From: Streptomyces coeruleorubidus
GTDB lineage: Bacteria > Actinomycetota > Actinomycetes > Streptomycetales > Streptomycetaceae
Assembly (NCBI RefSeq): GCF_028885415.1
Contig: NZ_CP118527.1
Span: 6,262,001-6,326,000, forward strand
Direction: 5' to 3'
DNA: 64,000 bases
Shown: piece by piece, positions 34,255-42,700 of the stretch
How the letters are laid out: each line of letters begins with the position of its first letter
Position numbering within the stretch: the stretch's first letter is position 1
Translations under genes and position numbers: made by a program
Notes under the pieces: generated by a model
The model's input: the letters and a program-made list of their open reading frames with translations, nothing else
What the model was told of the DNA's origin: nothing
The model's database searches: none

Positions 34255-34623
34255 CTAGGTGATGACCTCGACAAACGCACCCTCCCGTACTCCCCACCCC
34301 GCCATCACCCCTGCCCCCGCCTCCACCACATGCCGGGCCCGCAGCCGCGGCATCCCCAACCGCCCCGGCGGCATGGTCCGCACGGCGATGACGCGAAGGC
34401 CACGATCGAGATAGGCGACGTCGATCGGCATGCGCATCCGGAAGGTGTGCACGCTGTTGGCGGGCGAGAGCAGAATCGCCCCCTCGACGGCATCCCGCCC
34501 CAACAGCCCTCTCGTACGGGCCCGATAGGAGGTGGCGATCTCCAACGGCACACGGACGGCCGGCCCATCACCACTCTCGTGCACGACCAACTCCCCGCGC
34601 CCGTCCCGCCACTGCCGCCCCAT
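34255..34623 (-). CDS. DUF192 protein
   Basis: 122 residues. DUF192 features are visible: TSYRARTRGLLGRDAVEGAI, the SVHTFRMRMPIDVAYLDRG strand and VMAGWGVREGAFVEV. ATG 34623 is chosen because GGAGG lies eight bases upstream. DUF192 proteins are often encoded with tad genes in Actinobacteria; here it is separated from the OmpA-like gene by the island at 22-34 kb, consistent with an insertion into a formerly contiguous locus. Confidence 0.75.
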   Translation of the reverse strand: MGRQWRDGRGELVVHESGDGPAVRVPLEIATSYRARTRGLLGRDAVEGAILLSPANSVHTFRMRMPIDVAYLDRGLRVIAVRTMPPGRLGMPRLRARHVVEAGAGVMAGWGVREGAFVEVIT

Positions 34624-34825
34624 ACCGGCCACCTCCGACCGTCACCTGCACCTGACCTGCCACCGGTTGTCCGAACCCGAACGTATCCGCAGGCAAGCAG
34701 CCCTTTGCTGGTTCAGGACTGAAACGCCCAACTCCTGAAGAAGGGATTGGCGCGTTACGCAACCGTTACGGCTGGAACTGGTCGACGAATCGCTGATTCC
34801 TCCCCATACAGCCCGCCAGTTGACA

Positions 34826-35020
34826 ACCTTCACCCTGGTGCACCTCCACACCGCTGTATAGCTTTGGTTCGCTCAAGAGAAGCCTCGCCTTTTACCGGGA
34901 GCCGACCGTGAACCGCCGCCCCACCCTCCTCGCAGCGCTCACGCTGACCGCCGCTGCGGCCCTGACGCTGTCCGCGTGCGGGAGCGATGACAGCTCCAAG
35001 AGCAAGGACAACGACAAGAT
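34826..35020 (+). repeat. Direct repeat copy 1: lipoprotein leader and signal peptide region
   Basis: About 195 bases closely match 39924-40118: the 80-base leader (CACCGCTGTATAGCTTTGG, a candidate -10 at TATAGC) and the first 35 codons of the lipoprotein. Marks the duplication of the lipoprotein gene in this module. Confidence 0.7.
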
Positions 35021-35567
35021 CGCGGGAGCCGATACGGGCGACAAGCCGTCGCCCTCGACCAGCCCTACCGCATCGGATTCCGCCGACCGTCCGAAGATCA
35101 CCTTCCCCTCCGACGCCAAGAATGTCTTCGCGTACCAGAAGACAGGCGACAAGGTGAAGGACGCGGTTCTCGCGGACAGCACACGAAGTGTCAACTCCGT
35201 GGACGAAGCGATCTTCGAGGGAAGCACCGACACGAAGGCGCTCGGCTTCTACAACACGGGCAAGGCCTTGGAATCGTCCATCACGTACGTCCAGCGATAC
35301 ATCGACGACGGCGACACGTGGGTGGGGCAGACGCGCTACTCCAAGTACAAGATCACTCTTTCCGGAGACAGCAAGGCCTACGTGACCTACTGCTCCGACG
35401 AGAGCAAGTCCTTCATCAAGAACAGGAAGACCGGTTCTGTCGACAGGTCGCCGGCGACCGCGAACGCCTACGTGCTGTACAACACCGTTCTCACCAAGAA
35501 TGCCGAAGGCGTCTGGCAGACCACGAACATCGCGTCGAACAGGGGGAGCAAGGCGTGCCAGCCCTAA
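34908..35567 (+). CDS. Lipoprotein, copy 1
   Basis: 219 residues from GTG 34908. Signal peptide and lipobox LTLSAC (Cys about residue 24), a Ser/Lys/Asp-rich linker and a domain whose end reads VWQTTNIAS. Paralogue of the protein at 40006. GGGAG upstream. It overlaps the next gene start by 13 bases, so the two are co-translated. Associated by position with the WXG/LXG module; role unknown. Confidence 0.75.
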   Translation: MNRRPTLLAALTLTAAAALTLSACGSDDSSKSKDNDKIAGADTGDKPSPSTSPTASDSADRPKITFPSDAKNVFAYQKTGDKVKDAVLADSTRSVNSVDEAIFEGSTDTKALGFYNTGKALESSITYVQRYIDDGDTWVGQTRYSKYKITLSGDSKAYVTYCSDESKSFIKNRKTGSVDRSPATANAYVLYNTVLTKNAEGVWQTTNIASNRGSKACQP

Positions 35568-36583
35568 GGAACTCGGCCAGAACCGCAACGGTTCTGGCAC
35601 TCGTGTGTTCTTCCCTTCTCGTGGCCCCGACAGCCTTCGCCGAGCGTGACGAGCACGGCAGCAACGGTGATGAGCAACAGGGCGCCAACGCCGGCAAAGA
35701 CGGCACCGTCTCCGTCACCGTAGGCGGCGTCGTCTTCGACCGTTCCAAGAACGGCAGCGGCAACTCCGCAGGCGCGCTGACGTCGGCCACGTCCTGGACG
35801 CCTCCACCCTGCTGGTACGCCCCTAAGTACACCCCGGAACAGCTGCAGAACTACCTGGAGCCGACCTGGGAGGCCGGTTCGACGGGTTACGAGTGGGACG
35901 CCAAGCAGCGGGACCGTTACGTCAACGGGCACCCCTACAAGGACTTCAACAAGGACAAGACCGGCAAGGGATACTTCTGGGACTCCTTCGTCAACAGGGA
36001 CTTCCCCCCGGGCTGGGACTCCTGTGACGAAGAAATCTTCTGGGTGGACCAGGGCGACCCTCCGCCCGCCAACATCGAGAACGCCGTCACTCCGCAGATC
36101 CTCGCCGAACTCGCCTACGCCGAGATCCGCGTCCCCAGCACCAAGGTGACCCTGGCCCCCGCCGAAGCGACCAAGGTCAACCTGCCGACCTGGGCCTGGC
36201 TTGACGGCGCCGACTTCAAGCCTGTCTCCGTCACCGCGTCGGTACCGGTGATCGGCATCCAAGCGACCGCGACGGCCGAACCGGTGTCGCTCAGGATCGA
36301 ACCGGGCACCGAGGACGCCGTGACCTACCCGGCCTCCGGCGTCTGCGAAATCAACAACGGCCGCATCGGCGAGCCCTACGCCAAGGGCAAGGCGGACCAG
36401 ACCCCGCCCTGCGGAGTGAAATACCTGCGCTCCTCGGGCAACGGCACGTACCCGCTCCAGGCCACCGTCACCTGGAAGATCGAGTGGACCGGCACCGGCG
36501 GCGCGGGCGGCGACCTGCCCGACGGCAACTTCGGCGCCACACAGGATGTCGTCGTGCAGGAGATCCAGTCCGTCAACCGATAA
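35555..36583 (+). CDS. Secreted protein of unknown function in the T7-like module
   Basis: 342 residues from GTG 35555, with GGGGGAG seven bases upstream. A signal peptide (TVLALVCSSLLVAPTAFAE) leads into an acidic, Trp/Tyr/Pro-rich ectodomain with about five Cys residues (PPPCWYAPKYTPEQLQNYLE, then a beta-rich half). No family is recognised. The gene overlaps the lipoprotein gene end. Confidence 0.7.
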   Translation: MPALRNSARTATVLALVCSSLLVAPTAFAERDEHGSNGDEQQGANAGKDGTVSVTVGGVVFDRSKNGSGNSAGALTSATSWTPPPCWYAPKYTPEQLQNYLEPTWEAGSTGYEWDAKQRDRYVNGHPYKDFNKDKTGKGYFWDSFVNRDFPPGWDSCDEEIFWVDQGDPPPANIENAVTPQILAELAYAEIRVPSTKVTLAPAEATKVNLPTWAWLDGADFKPVSVTASVPVIGIQATATAEPVSLRIEPGTEDAVTYPASGVCEINNGRIGEPYAKGKADQTPPCGVKYLRSSGNGTYPLQATVTWKIEWTGTGGAGGDLPDGNFGATQDVVVQEIQSVNR

Positions 36584-36706
36584 CGCCCAGGTGGATACTG
36601 CTGGGCGACTGCTCCCTTGTCAGCGGCCGCCCAGCAGATGCATGCGCTGAGCGGGTAGAGTCGCCGACTCGAACTGCAACGAGGATCAGGGAGAGGAAGC
36701 CGACGC

Positions 36707-37024
36707 ATGGCGGAGCGGTTAGCCGTTGACGGCGATGAACTTGCGTGGTTCATGAAGCAGTTGAGGAAGTCGACAGAGTCGCTTGAGGGCGTCCGCAGGG
36801 CACTGTTGGACGCGAACGTCGTCGGGCTCGGCACCGATGACTTGGACTCCGCATGCGAGCAGTTTCAGGACGACTGGGAATACGGAACCAAAGAGATCGG
36901 CAAGCAGACAGAGGACCTCGCCAAGATCATCGGAAAGAGCAAAGACAGCTATCTCGAAGTCGACAAGGCCCTCGAAGAGGCCTTGAGGAAGGCCAAAGAG
37001 GGTAAGGCCGGGGACAAGAAGTGA
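36707..37024 (+). CDS. WXG100-like small helical protein
   Basis: 105 residues, the size of ESAT-6/WXG100 proteins: two long helices separated by a turn with DDWEYG where WXG is expected. The tail is Lys-rich. Such proteins are co-secreted partners of type VII substrates. The stop overlaps the GTG of the next gene (37021-37024). No ESX ATPase is in the window. Confidence 0.65.
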   Translation: MAERLAVDGDELAWFMKQLRKSTESLEGVRRALLDANVVGLGTDDLDSACEQFQDDWEYGTKEIGKQTEDLAKIIGKSKDSYLEVDKALEEALRKAKEGKAGDKK

Positions 37025-38379
37025 CCTACACTCCTGGAACGGAACGATCCGGTGCTGCCCCTGACCCGCAGTCCCGCTCGGACCTCAGTAAGCCTCAAGG
37101 GCTCAAGTCGGCGCCGGACATTCCCAATCCCCACTATCCCCACCTTGGCTTCAACCCGGTGCCAGGCGACACGGAGACCGTGCGCGGCCTGCACAAGAAG
37201 CTCTCCGGGTGCGCGAAGGTCATCCAAGACACCCACGACCTGGTCACCAAACTTCTGGACGGCAGTTACTGGGAGGGCGACGCGGCCGTCGCCTTTCGCG
37301 AACAGCTTGACGGTGGTCCGCTGCCGCTCAACCTGAAGAACGCCGCCCACTCCATCCGTAAGGCGGCCAGGCAGCTCGCGCGCTGGGAAGGAGAACTTGA
37401 CGACTTCCAACGGCGGGCCAAGCGTCTCGAGGAGGACGCCAAGGAAGCCCAGGCTGCGGTAGACCGCGCACAAGGTCGGGCGAGCGCGGCAAAGGACAGC
37501 CCTGACCTTCACGAGAAGGGGTCCCACCACGACGCCGCGCAGAAGGCTTTGACCCGTGCGAACAGTGCCGTCGAAGAGGCTCAGGCCGAACTCGACAAGA
37601 TCATCGGAAAGGCGAAGAAGCTCGCTGAGGAACATGAGCACCAGGCCGCGTACCGGGCGGGCAAGATCCGCGACGCGACGAAGAAGCTGGCACCGCAGGA
37701 GCCGGGCTGGTTCGACAAGACGCTTGACTGGTTGGGTGACAACCTCCCTGACATTCTCAGTTTTACGGCCGGTCTGATCGCTGTTGCAGCACTACTCCTT
37801 GCAGGGCCGTTGGGGTGGAGCCTGGCGATGGTGGCGGGATTGATGCTTACGTCTTCGGCGATCAGCCTGACAGCCTTCTCGCTGAGGGTTTCAGATGCCG
37901 AAACATGGGCGTCTCTGAAAGACGGCTTCACCAAACAAGAGTTCGATGCCGACTTCTGGAGCAATTTGGTTTCGGTCGGCGCTGATTTTGCTGGGGCCTT
38001 GCCTGGAGTGGGAGCTGTTGGTAAAGGTGCGTACACCGGACTCCGGGCCGCCATGCGCAGCGCGGAGGCTTCTGGCTTCGTGGAGAGGGCCGCTCTCTAC
38101 GGCGCGAAGACGATGGACGAGGCGAAGGCGATCGCGCGATTGGAGAACCCTCTCATCGCGCGTGCGGTAAGGGGTCTGAGTGATCCAGAAAAGGCAGCCA
38201 AGGCCGTCGCGGCAACTTCCGGCCTGGTTGGCGTGGGTACCGGAGGCTTCGGCCTCTACAACAAACTGGTGGACGCAGACGACGATGGGATCAAGGACGG
38301 CACAGTCGCTGGCATCGACGGAACACGTCTCATCGTAGATAATGGCGGGATTTTCGGCCTCGTTGGTCATGTCTTCTGA
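37021..38379 (+). CDS. LXG/WXG-type type VII-secretion substrate-like protein
   Basis: 452 residues from GTG 37021. The first 220 residues are helical with GSYWEGDAAVAFREQL (WXG motif) and a coiled-coil region to about 215. Two membrane-like hydrophobic stretches follow (AGLIAVAALLLAGPLGWSLA, VAGLMLTSSAISLTAFSL, about 255-295). The C-terminus has DADDDGIKDG, a Ca-binding-type loop. No toxin motif is recognised. Layout suits an effector of a type VII-like system whose C-terminus may be pore-forming or only structural. Confidence 0.65.
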   Translation: MTYTPGTERSGAAPDPQSRSDLSKPQGLKSAPDIPNPHYPHLGFNPVPGDTETVRGLHKKLSGCAKVIQDTHDLVTKLLDGSYWEGDAAVAFREQLDGGPLPLNLKNAAHSIRKAARQLARWEGELDDFQRRAKRLEEDAKEAQAAVDRAQGRASAAKDSPDLHEKGSHHDAAQKALTRANSAVEEAQAELDKIIGKAKKLAEEHEHQAAYRAGKIRDATKKLAPQEPGWFDKTLDWLGDNLPDILSFTAGLIAVAALLLAGPLGWSLAMVAGLMLTSSAISLTAFSLRVSDAETWASLKDGFTKQEFDADFWSNLVSVGADFAGALPGVGAVGKGAYTGLRAAMRSAEASGFVERAALYGAKTMDEAKAIARLENPLIARAVRGLSDPEKAAKAVAATSGLVGVGTGGFGLYNKLVDADDDGIKDGTVAGIDGTRLIVDNGGIFGLVGHVF

Positions 38380-38404
38380 CACATCATCCATGGATGGGAG
38401 ATTC

Positions 38405-39088
38405 GTGAATCCCACTGACTACCCCACCGCCTGGGGCCACCCACTTACTCGCCGGGCCTGGGTGCAGCACATGGCCATGAACGTTGCAGGCCTTGTCGGC
38501 TGGATTGTCGCCTGGTTCGGCCAACTTTATGTGCTGATTGTTTTCCTGTCTCGTGGATTCATCTTTGTTTTCGCGTTGACGCTTCTCTATGCGTTTTACC
38601 GCGCAATCATCCAGTTGCGTTATTTCCCAACGGCCTTCCATATTCGGCGCGTTCTTCAGGAATATCCGTGGCAAATGCTCTACAACGTTCCTCGTGGCAT
38701 CGATGAGCATCCTGACGCAGAGGACAGCAGTATCTGGATCGAGCTTCCCGACCCCACAGGCCGGTCGGAGAAGGGAGTGCCGCTTACCTTCGTCAAGCAC
38801 CATCGCGTCTCCTGGTGGTTGAGGCATATCGGAGGCCCACGCACCAAGCCTGAGCGTAAGGCCCAACTGGAGCCGCTTTGGTTCGCCGGCGACCCACGGT
38901 TCCTCGGTGTCGTCGCGGTTTCCACAAGAAACGGACGTGCTCCCCGGAGGCTGCATTTCCTCTATCGTCCCTCTGCCTTCGACAGAGGAGCTGTAGGCAG
39001 GCAATGGGAAAGCGTCGATGCCGCTGACCTCGAGCGGGCACGCCGGGCAGGAGCCCGGTTCACCGGTGCCACCGCGGCCCCTCACTGA
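38405..39088 (+). CDS. Membrane protein, copy 1
   Basis: 227 residues from GTG 38405 (an in-frame ATG at 38342 overlaps the previous gene). After NPTDYPTAWGHPLTRRAW come two membrane segments (VAGLVGWIVAWFGQLYVLIV, FIFVFALTLLYAFYRAII) and a soluble C-terminus ending in FTGATAA. Paralogue of the 40676 protein. Locally AT-richer than neighbours. It follows the LXG protein and may be its immunity protein, by position only. Confidence 0.68.
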   Translation: MNPTDYPTAWGHPLTRRAWVQHMAMNVAGLVGWIVAWFGQLYVLIVFLSRGFIFVFALTLLYAFYRAIIQLRYFPTAFHIRRVLQEYPWQMLYNVPRGIDEHPDAEDSSIWIELPDPTGRSEKGVPLTFVKHHRVSWWLRHIGGPRTKPERKAQLEPLWFAGDPRFLGVVAVSTRNGRAPRRLHFLYRPSAFDRGAVGRQWESVDAADLERARRAGARFTGATAAPH

Positions 39089-39116
39089 CCTCTGCTACCG
39101 CTACCAGGCAGGAACC

Positions 39117-39815
39117 ATGGGTACCCCAACCATCATTCTTCACGACTCATTCAGGGACCCGCAGGCAGAACTCTGGTTCATCGAGCCGCCCGGTTTCACC
39201 ACTCTTCCTCTCGATGCGCTTCTCCCGGAGCCTGGCTCGCCGGCCGCCGACGAACTTCGTGCGGTCGCTGCTCCCTTCCTGGACTCGGCGCCGAACGAAA
39301 TGTTCCGCCAGCAGTTCATCGCGAACTTTTCCTCAGCCCAGAAGTTGCTCGCTGCATTGCGCGACGTAGGCATGGTGCACTGCTCGATCGGCATGCACCA
39401 TGACGACACCGACAAGGCAGGATCCAACAACGGGCAACCGCTGCTTTCCTGGTTCACCGTCTCCTGGCTCGAGACACCCGTTTCTCCGCGTGGCGTCATG
39501 GCAGCCCGAGCCTTGACGTCCTCCGCACCGTCCAGCGGCAGCGAGTACCTCGAACTCGCTTGTGGACCAGCGACGTTCAGTGAAACGGTCATCACACCGC
39601 CTGCGGACAGCGGTCTTCCGCTGCAATCCTTGCTGCAGATGCGCGTCCACCTGCCCCACCCTGACTGCAAGCGCTTGGCCGTCCTCACAGTCAGCACAAC
39701 GGCTACCTCTCATCGCGAGGAGTACCGCGCGATTCTGCGGCAGATCGCCGAGTCGGTCAGCTTCGATAATCCCCTGGAGGAAGACCCGATCCGAGAACGC
39801 GATACGGAACGTTAA
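39117..39815 (+). CDS. T7-module cytosolic protein, copy 1
   Basis: 232 residues from ATG 39117. A pattern of MGTPTIILHDSFRDPQAEL, then FRQQFIANFSSAQKLLAALR, HCSIGMHHDD, and a C-terminal LPHPDCKRLAVLTVST and EEYRAILRQIAESVSF. Paralogue of the broken gene at 41378. Families of this kind are common beside T7-like genes in Streptomyces, but I cannot name one with confidence. Confidence 0.6.
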   Translation: MGTPTIILHDSFRDPQAELWFIEPPGFTTLPLDALLPEPGSPAADELRAVAAPFLDSAPNEMFRQQFIANFSSAQKLLAALRDVGMVHCSIGMHHDDTDKAGSNNGQPLLSWFTVSWLETPVSPRGVMAARALTSSAPSSGSEYLELACGPATFSETVITPPADSGLPLQSLLQMRVHLPHPDCKRLAVLTVSTTATSHREEYRAILRQIAESVSFDNPLEEDPIRERDTER

Positions 39816-39923
39816 TGTCCGGTCCCCGCCAGCCCAGTGCGCGACCAGTTCCTCGCACCGAAGCAGGCCCCCACGTACCCATGCCGCGCACCCATTGCTT
39901 GTTCATGACGGAAAGAGTCGACA

Positions 39924-40118
39924 ACCTTCACTCTGGTGCGGCTCTGCACCGCTGTATAGCTTTGGTTCGCTCAAGTGAAGCCTCGCCTCTTACCAGGAGC
40001 CGACCGTGAACCGCCACCCCATCCTCCTCGCAGCGCTCACGCTGACCGCGACTGCTGCGCTGACGCTGTCCGCGTGCGGGAGCGATGACAGCTCCAAGAG
40101 CAAGGACAACGACCAGAT
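39924..40118 (+). repeat. Direct repeat copy 2
   Basis: Second copy of the 195-base unit at 34826: the leader with TATAGC and the signal peptide region of the second lipoprotein. Differences are single bases. Confidence 0.7.
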
Positions 40119-40665
40119 GGCCGGGGCTGACGGCAGGGGTGATACCTCCACATCGCCCACCGAATCGGCCCCGCAGGCCGCCGGTCGACCGGAGATCAAG
40201 CTGCCGTCCGACCTGACCATGAACTTCGAGGGCGGCAAGACGGGCGATGCCGTCAAGGACGCCGTACTTGCTGACAACGCCGAGCGTATGCGTGCGGTCA
40301 ACGCGGCAATTGCCGGAACGGACCCCGCCGCGAAGGCAATGAACTTCTACAACACCGGCAGGGCATTGGAGGCGGCCGGCGCCTGGGTGGAGAAGTTCAA
40401 GAAGGCCAACCTTGGTATCACGGGAACCATCCGGTACTACGACCGGACTGTGACGCTCGACGGCAGCAAAGCGGCGTCGGTCGTGTTCTGTGCCGACGAG
40501 AGCAAGGGGTACGCAACTGACCTCCAGACGAACAGGCCCAAGGTCACCACCCCCTCCGATGAGGACTTCATCCTCTATAACACTCGGCTGGAGAAGAACA
40601 GTGACGGGGTCTGGCAGACGACGCGTATTGCTTCGGCCGCAGGAGTGAAGGAGTGCCTGAGATAA
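40006..40665 (+). CDS. Lipoprotein, copy 2
   Basis: 219 residues from GTG 40006. Same signal peptide and lipobox as copy 1, with the C-terminal domain diverged but alignable (KAMNFYNTGRALEAAG; VWQTTRIAS). Followed by a membrane-protein paralogue but by no WXG or LXG gene. Confidence 0.75.
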   Translation: MNRHPILLAALTLTATAALTLSACGSDDSSKSKDNDQMAGADGRGDTSTSPTESAPQAAGRPEIKLPSDLTMNFEGGKTGDAVKDAVLADNAERMRAVNAAIAGTDPAAKAMNFYNTGRALEAAGAWVEKFKKANLGITGTIRYYDRTVTLDGSKAASVVFCADESKGYATDLQTNRPKVTTPSDEDFILYNTRLEKNSDGVWQTTRIASAAGVKECLR

Positions 40666-40675
40666 GAGAGCTCAT

Positions 40676-41341
40676 ATGAACCCCACGGACCATTCCATTG
40701 CTTGGGAGCACCCGCCGACCCGGCGCGCCTGGTCGAAGCAGTTGGCTGCGAACGCGATCGCTCTCCTCGGCTGGATCGCCCTGTGGGCTGCCCTGCTGGC
40801 GATCCTGGTGGTGTTCCTGTCTCCCGGGTACACGATCATCTTCGTGCCGTTCTTGCTGTACAGCTTCTACCGCGCGTTCCTCCAGCTCTTCGTCCTTCCG
40901 GCCGTCTTTCGGATGAGACGCGTCCTGCAGGAATACCCGTGGCGCCTGTACAGCGACGCCCCGCATGGACTTGCCGACCGGCCCGACGTCGTCGGTAGGC
41001 AGAACGGGTGGTTCGAGTTCCCGAACCCGGCCCGCCCGGAGGAGCTACTGCCCATGGTGTTTCCCCGACACTGGGGAGTGGGCTGGTGGAACGGCCGGAT
41101 GGCCCCTCGCGCGAAGCCTGAACTGAAGGCCCAGATCGGCGTGGTGTGGCTCGCGGGTGACCCTCGCTTCATCGGCGTGATCGCTGCGCCGGCCTCCGAC
41201 GCGTCGACGCCCCGTCGCTTCCGCTTCCTGAGCCAGCAGACGGGATCGGACGGAGGTCGCCGTTCTGTCGCGGACTGGGGAGCCACCGCCGAGGACATCG
41301 AACGTGGTTGCCGCGCCGGCGTCCGCTCGGCCCGCACCTGA
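40676..41341 (+). CDS. Membrane protein, copy 2
   Basis: 221 residues from ATG 40676. NPTDHSIAWEHPPTRRAW matches the front of copy 1, followed by two membrane segments (ALLGWIALWAALLAILVVFL, IIFVPFLLYSFYRAFLQLF) and a soluble tail (VVWLAGDPRFIGVIAAPASD). A fragment of a gene of this family lies in the mosaic at 30180-30270. Confidence 0.7.
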   Translation: MNPTDHSIAWEHPPTRRAWSKQLAANAIALLGWIALWAALLAILVVFLSPGYTIIFVPFLLYSFYRAFLQLFVLPAVFRMRRVLQEYPWRLYSDAPHGLADRPDVVGRQNGWFEFPNPARPEELLPMVFPRHWGVGWWNGRMAPRAKPELKAQIGVVWLAGDPRFIGVIAAPASDASTPRRFRFLSQQTGSDGGRRSVADWGATAEDIERGCRAGVRSART

Positions 41342-41377
41342 TCCTTCACCCGGCCAACCATCAAGAAATGCCACCAC

Positions 41378-41934
41378 ATGACATCTCACGTCGTCATCGA
41401 TGATTCCGGCTCCGGGAAGCGCTCACTCCGCTGGTCGAAGCCATTTCGGACGGCGTCACCCGTCAGCAGTTCATCGCCCAGTTGGCATCGGGCCGGCAAC
41501 TCCTACACGCACTGCGTGAGGTGGGCACGGTCCATTGCTCCATGGGCGTGCACCGCGACGACGTGGACGGCGGCAGCGGAGGAATCCTCCACTCACTCTT
41601 CACGGTGTCCTGGCGAGACATCGCCTGGTCCCCACGGTCGGTGAGTGCGGCGCGGGCAGTGGCCACAGCGGAGCAGCACTCCCACATCGAGTACTTGGAC
41701 CTGCCCAGTGGTCCCGCGTCCATGGGCGAGACGGTGCGTACGCCGACTCCTGAATCCGGCCTTCCGCCGACCCCATTGCTCCAGATCCACGCCTACCTCC
41801 CGCACCCGGACTGCAAGCGCATGGCGGTCCTGATGATGAGCACGCCGGAGGTCGGGCGGCGCGAGCAGTACCGCGAGATCCTGCGGCAGATTGCGGAACT
41901 CACGAGCTTCGAGTCGCCGCTGGTCGATGCGTAG
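41378..41934 (+). pseudogene. Broken copy of the 39117 gene
   Basis: From the ATG at 41378 (TSHVVIDDSGSG) one frame runs into the wrong frame; the continuing homology (ISDGVTRQQFIAQLASGRQ, then HCSMGVHRDDVDGGSG and on to LPHPDCKRMAVLMMST) lies in another frame from about 41430. About 60 codons present in the 39117 gene between these parts are missing, so a frame-disrupting deletion has removed the middle. The 3' part is still open to 41934. Confidence 0.62.
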
Positions 41935-41939
41935 GACAA

Positions 41940-42190
41940 TTGGACCAGCACGGCGTTGCAGCACTGGATGGGGGAGGTGACGGGGGCGGCGTGCTGGCGG
42001 GCGCGACGGGGCCGCGTTCGCTGCGGCTCACCGGGGAGGCCGTTGACGGGACCGTTCTCGCCGCCGCCACCGATCCGGGGGGCCCGGGGTCGGCAGCGTG
42101 TTCCTGCGGCCCACCGATGACGAACCGGACCCCGAGGGTTTCGTACCTTTCGCCGCCGAGGAAGTGCGGCCGCTCGTGCCGTAGGCCTGG
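41940..42190 (+). pseudogene. Fragment of an unknown gene, frameshifted
   Basis: Reads GVLAGATGPRSLRLTGEAVD in one frame; after a frame change near the G-run at 42077-42089, FLRPTDDEPDPEGFVPF and VRPLVP with a stop. Looks like the end of a single gene with a one-base indel. No family. Confidence 0.35.
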
Positions 42191-42244
42191 GCCATGGCGG
42201 CTCCCACAGTCGCATTGTCAGTGCCCGATGCCACACTCGCCGGC

Positions 42245-42700
42245 ATGAGTATCGAAGACGTGTGGCTGCGTGACGTCGTGGAGAGCGATCTCGACGCGTT
42301 CTGCGCTTACGAGCAGGATCTCGAGGCTGTCCGGCGGTCGAGGTTCACGCCCCGGCCGCGGGAGGCGTTCATGTCCCACTGGAAGGAGCGGGTCCTCGGG
42401 GACGACAGCTGCTTCGTGCAGACCGTGATCGTGGGCGGTGACGTCGCCGGCAACTTCGTCGCCTGGTGGGACGGGGACCGCCGCTTCCTGGGGTACTGGC
42501 TCGGGCGCGCGTACTGGGGGCGCGGCATCGGCAGCAGGGCCCTGGGACTCTTCCTGGAGCGGGAGAAGAACCGGCCCCTGCACGCCGACCCCTTCAGCGG
42601 CAACACCGGTTCCGTACGTCTCCTCGAGAAGCACGGCTTCCGTCCCGCCGGCACCGTCCGGTACGGAGACGACGAGCATGTTCTGTTCGTTCTGACATGA
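42245..42700 (+). CDS. GNAT acetyltransferase
   Basis: 151 residues from ATG 42245; a start at 42194 would add 17 residues. Acetyl-CoA site pattern: YWLGRAYWGRGIGSRALGLF, in which the RGIGSRAL loop fits the Q/RxxGxG/A motif. N-terminal DVVESDLDAFCAYEQD fits Streptomyces GNAT proteins, and NTGSVRLLEKHGFRPAGT is the usual final part. The end overlaps the next gene (ATGA, 42697-42700). Confidence 0.82.
   Translation: MSIEDVWLRDVVESDLDAFCAYEQDLEAVRRSRFTPRPREAFMSHWKERVLGDDSCFVQTVIVGGDVAGNFVAWWDGDRRFLGYWLGRAYWGRGIGSRALGLFLEREKNRPLHADPFSGNTGSVRLLEKHGFRPAGTVRYGDDEHVLFVLT

Noticed and set aside
36707..38379. Complete ESX/type VII system
   Set aside because: No EccC-type ATPase or EccB/EccD-type membrane genes in the window, only substrate-like genes.
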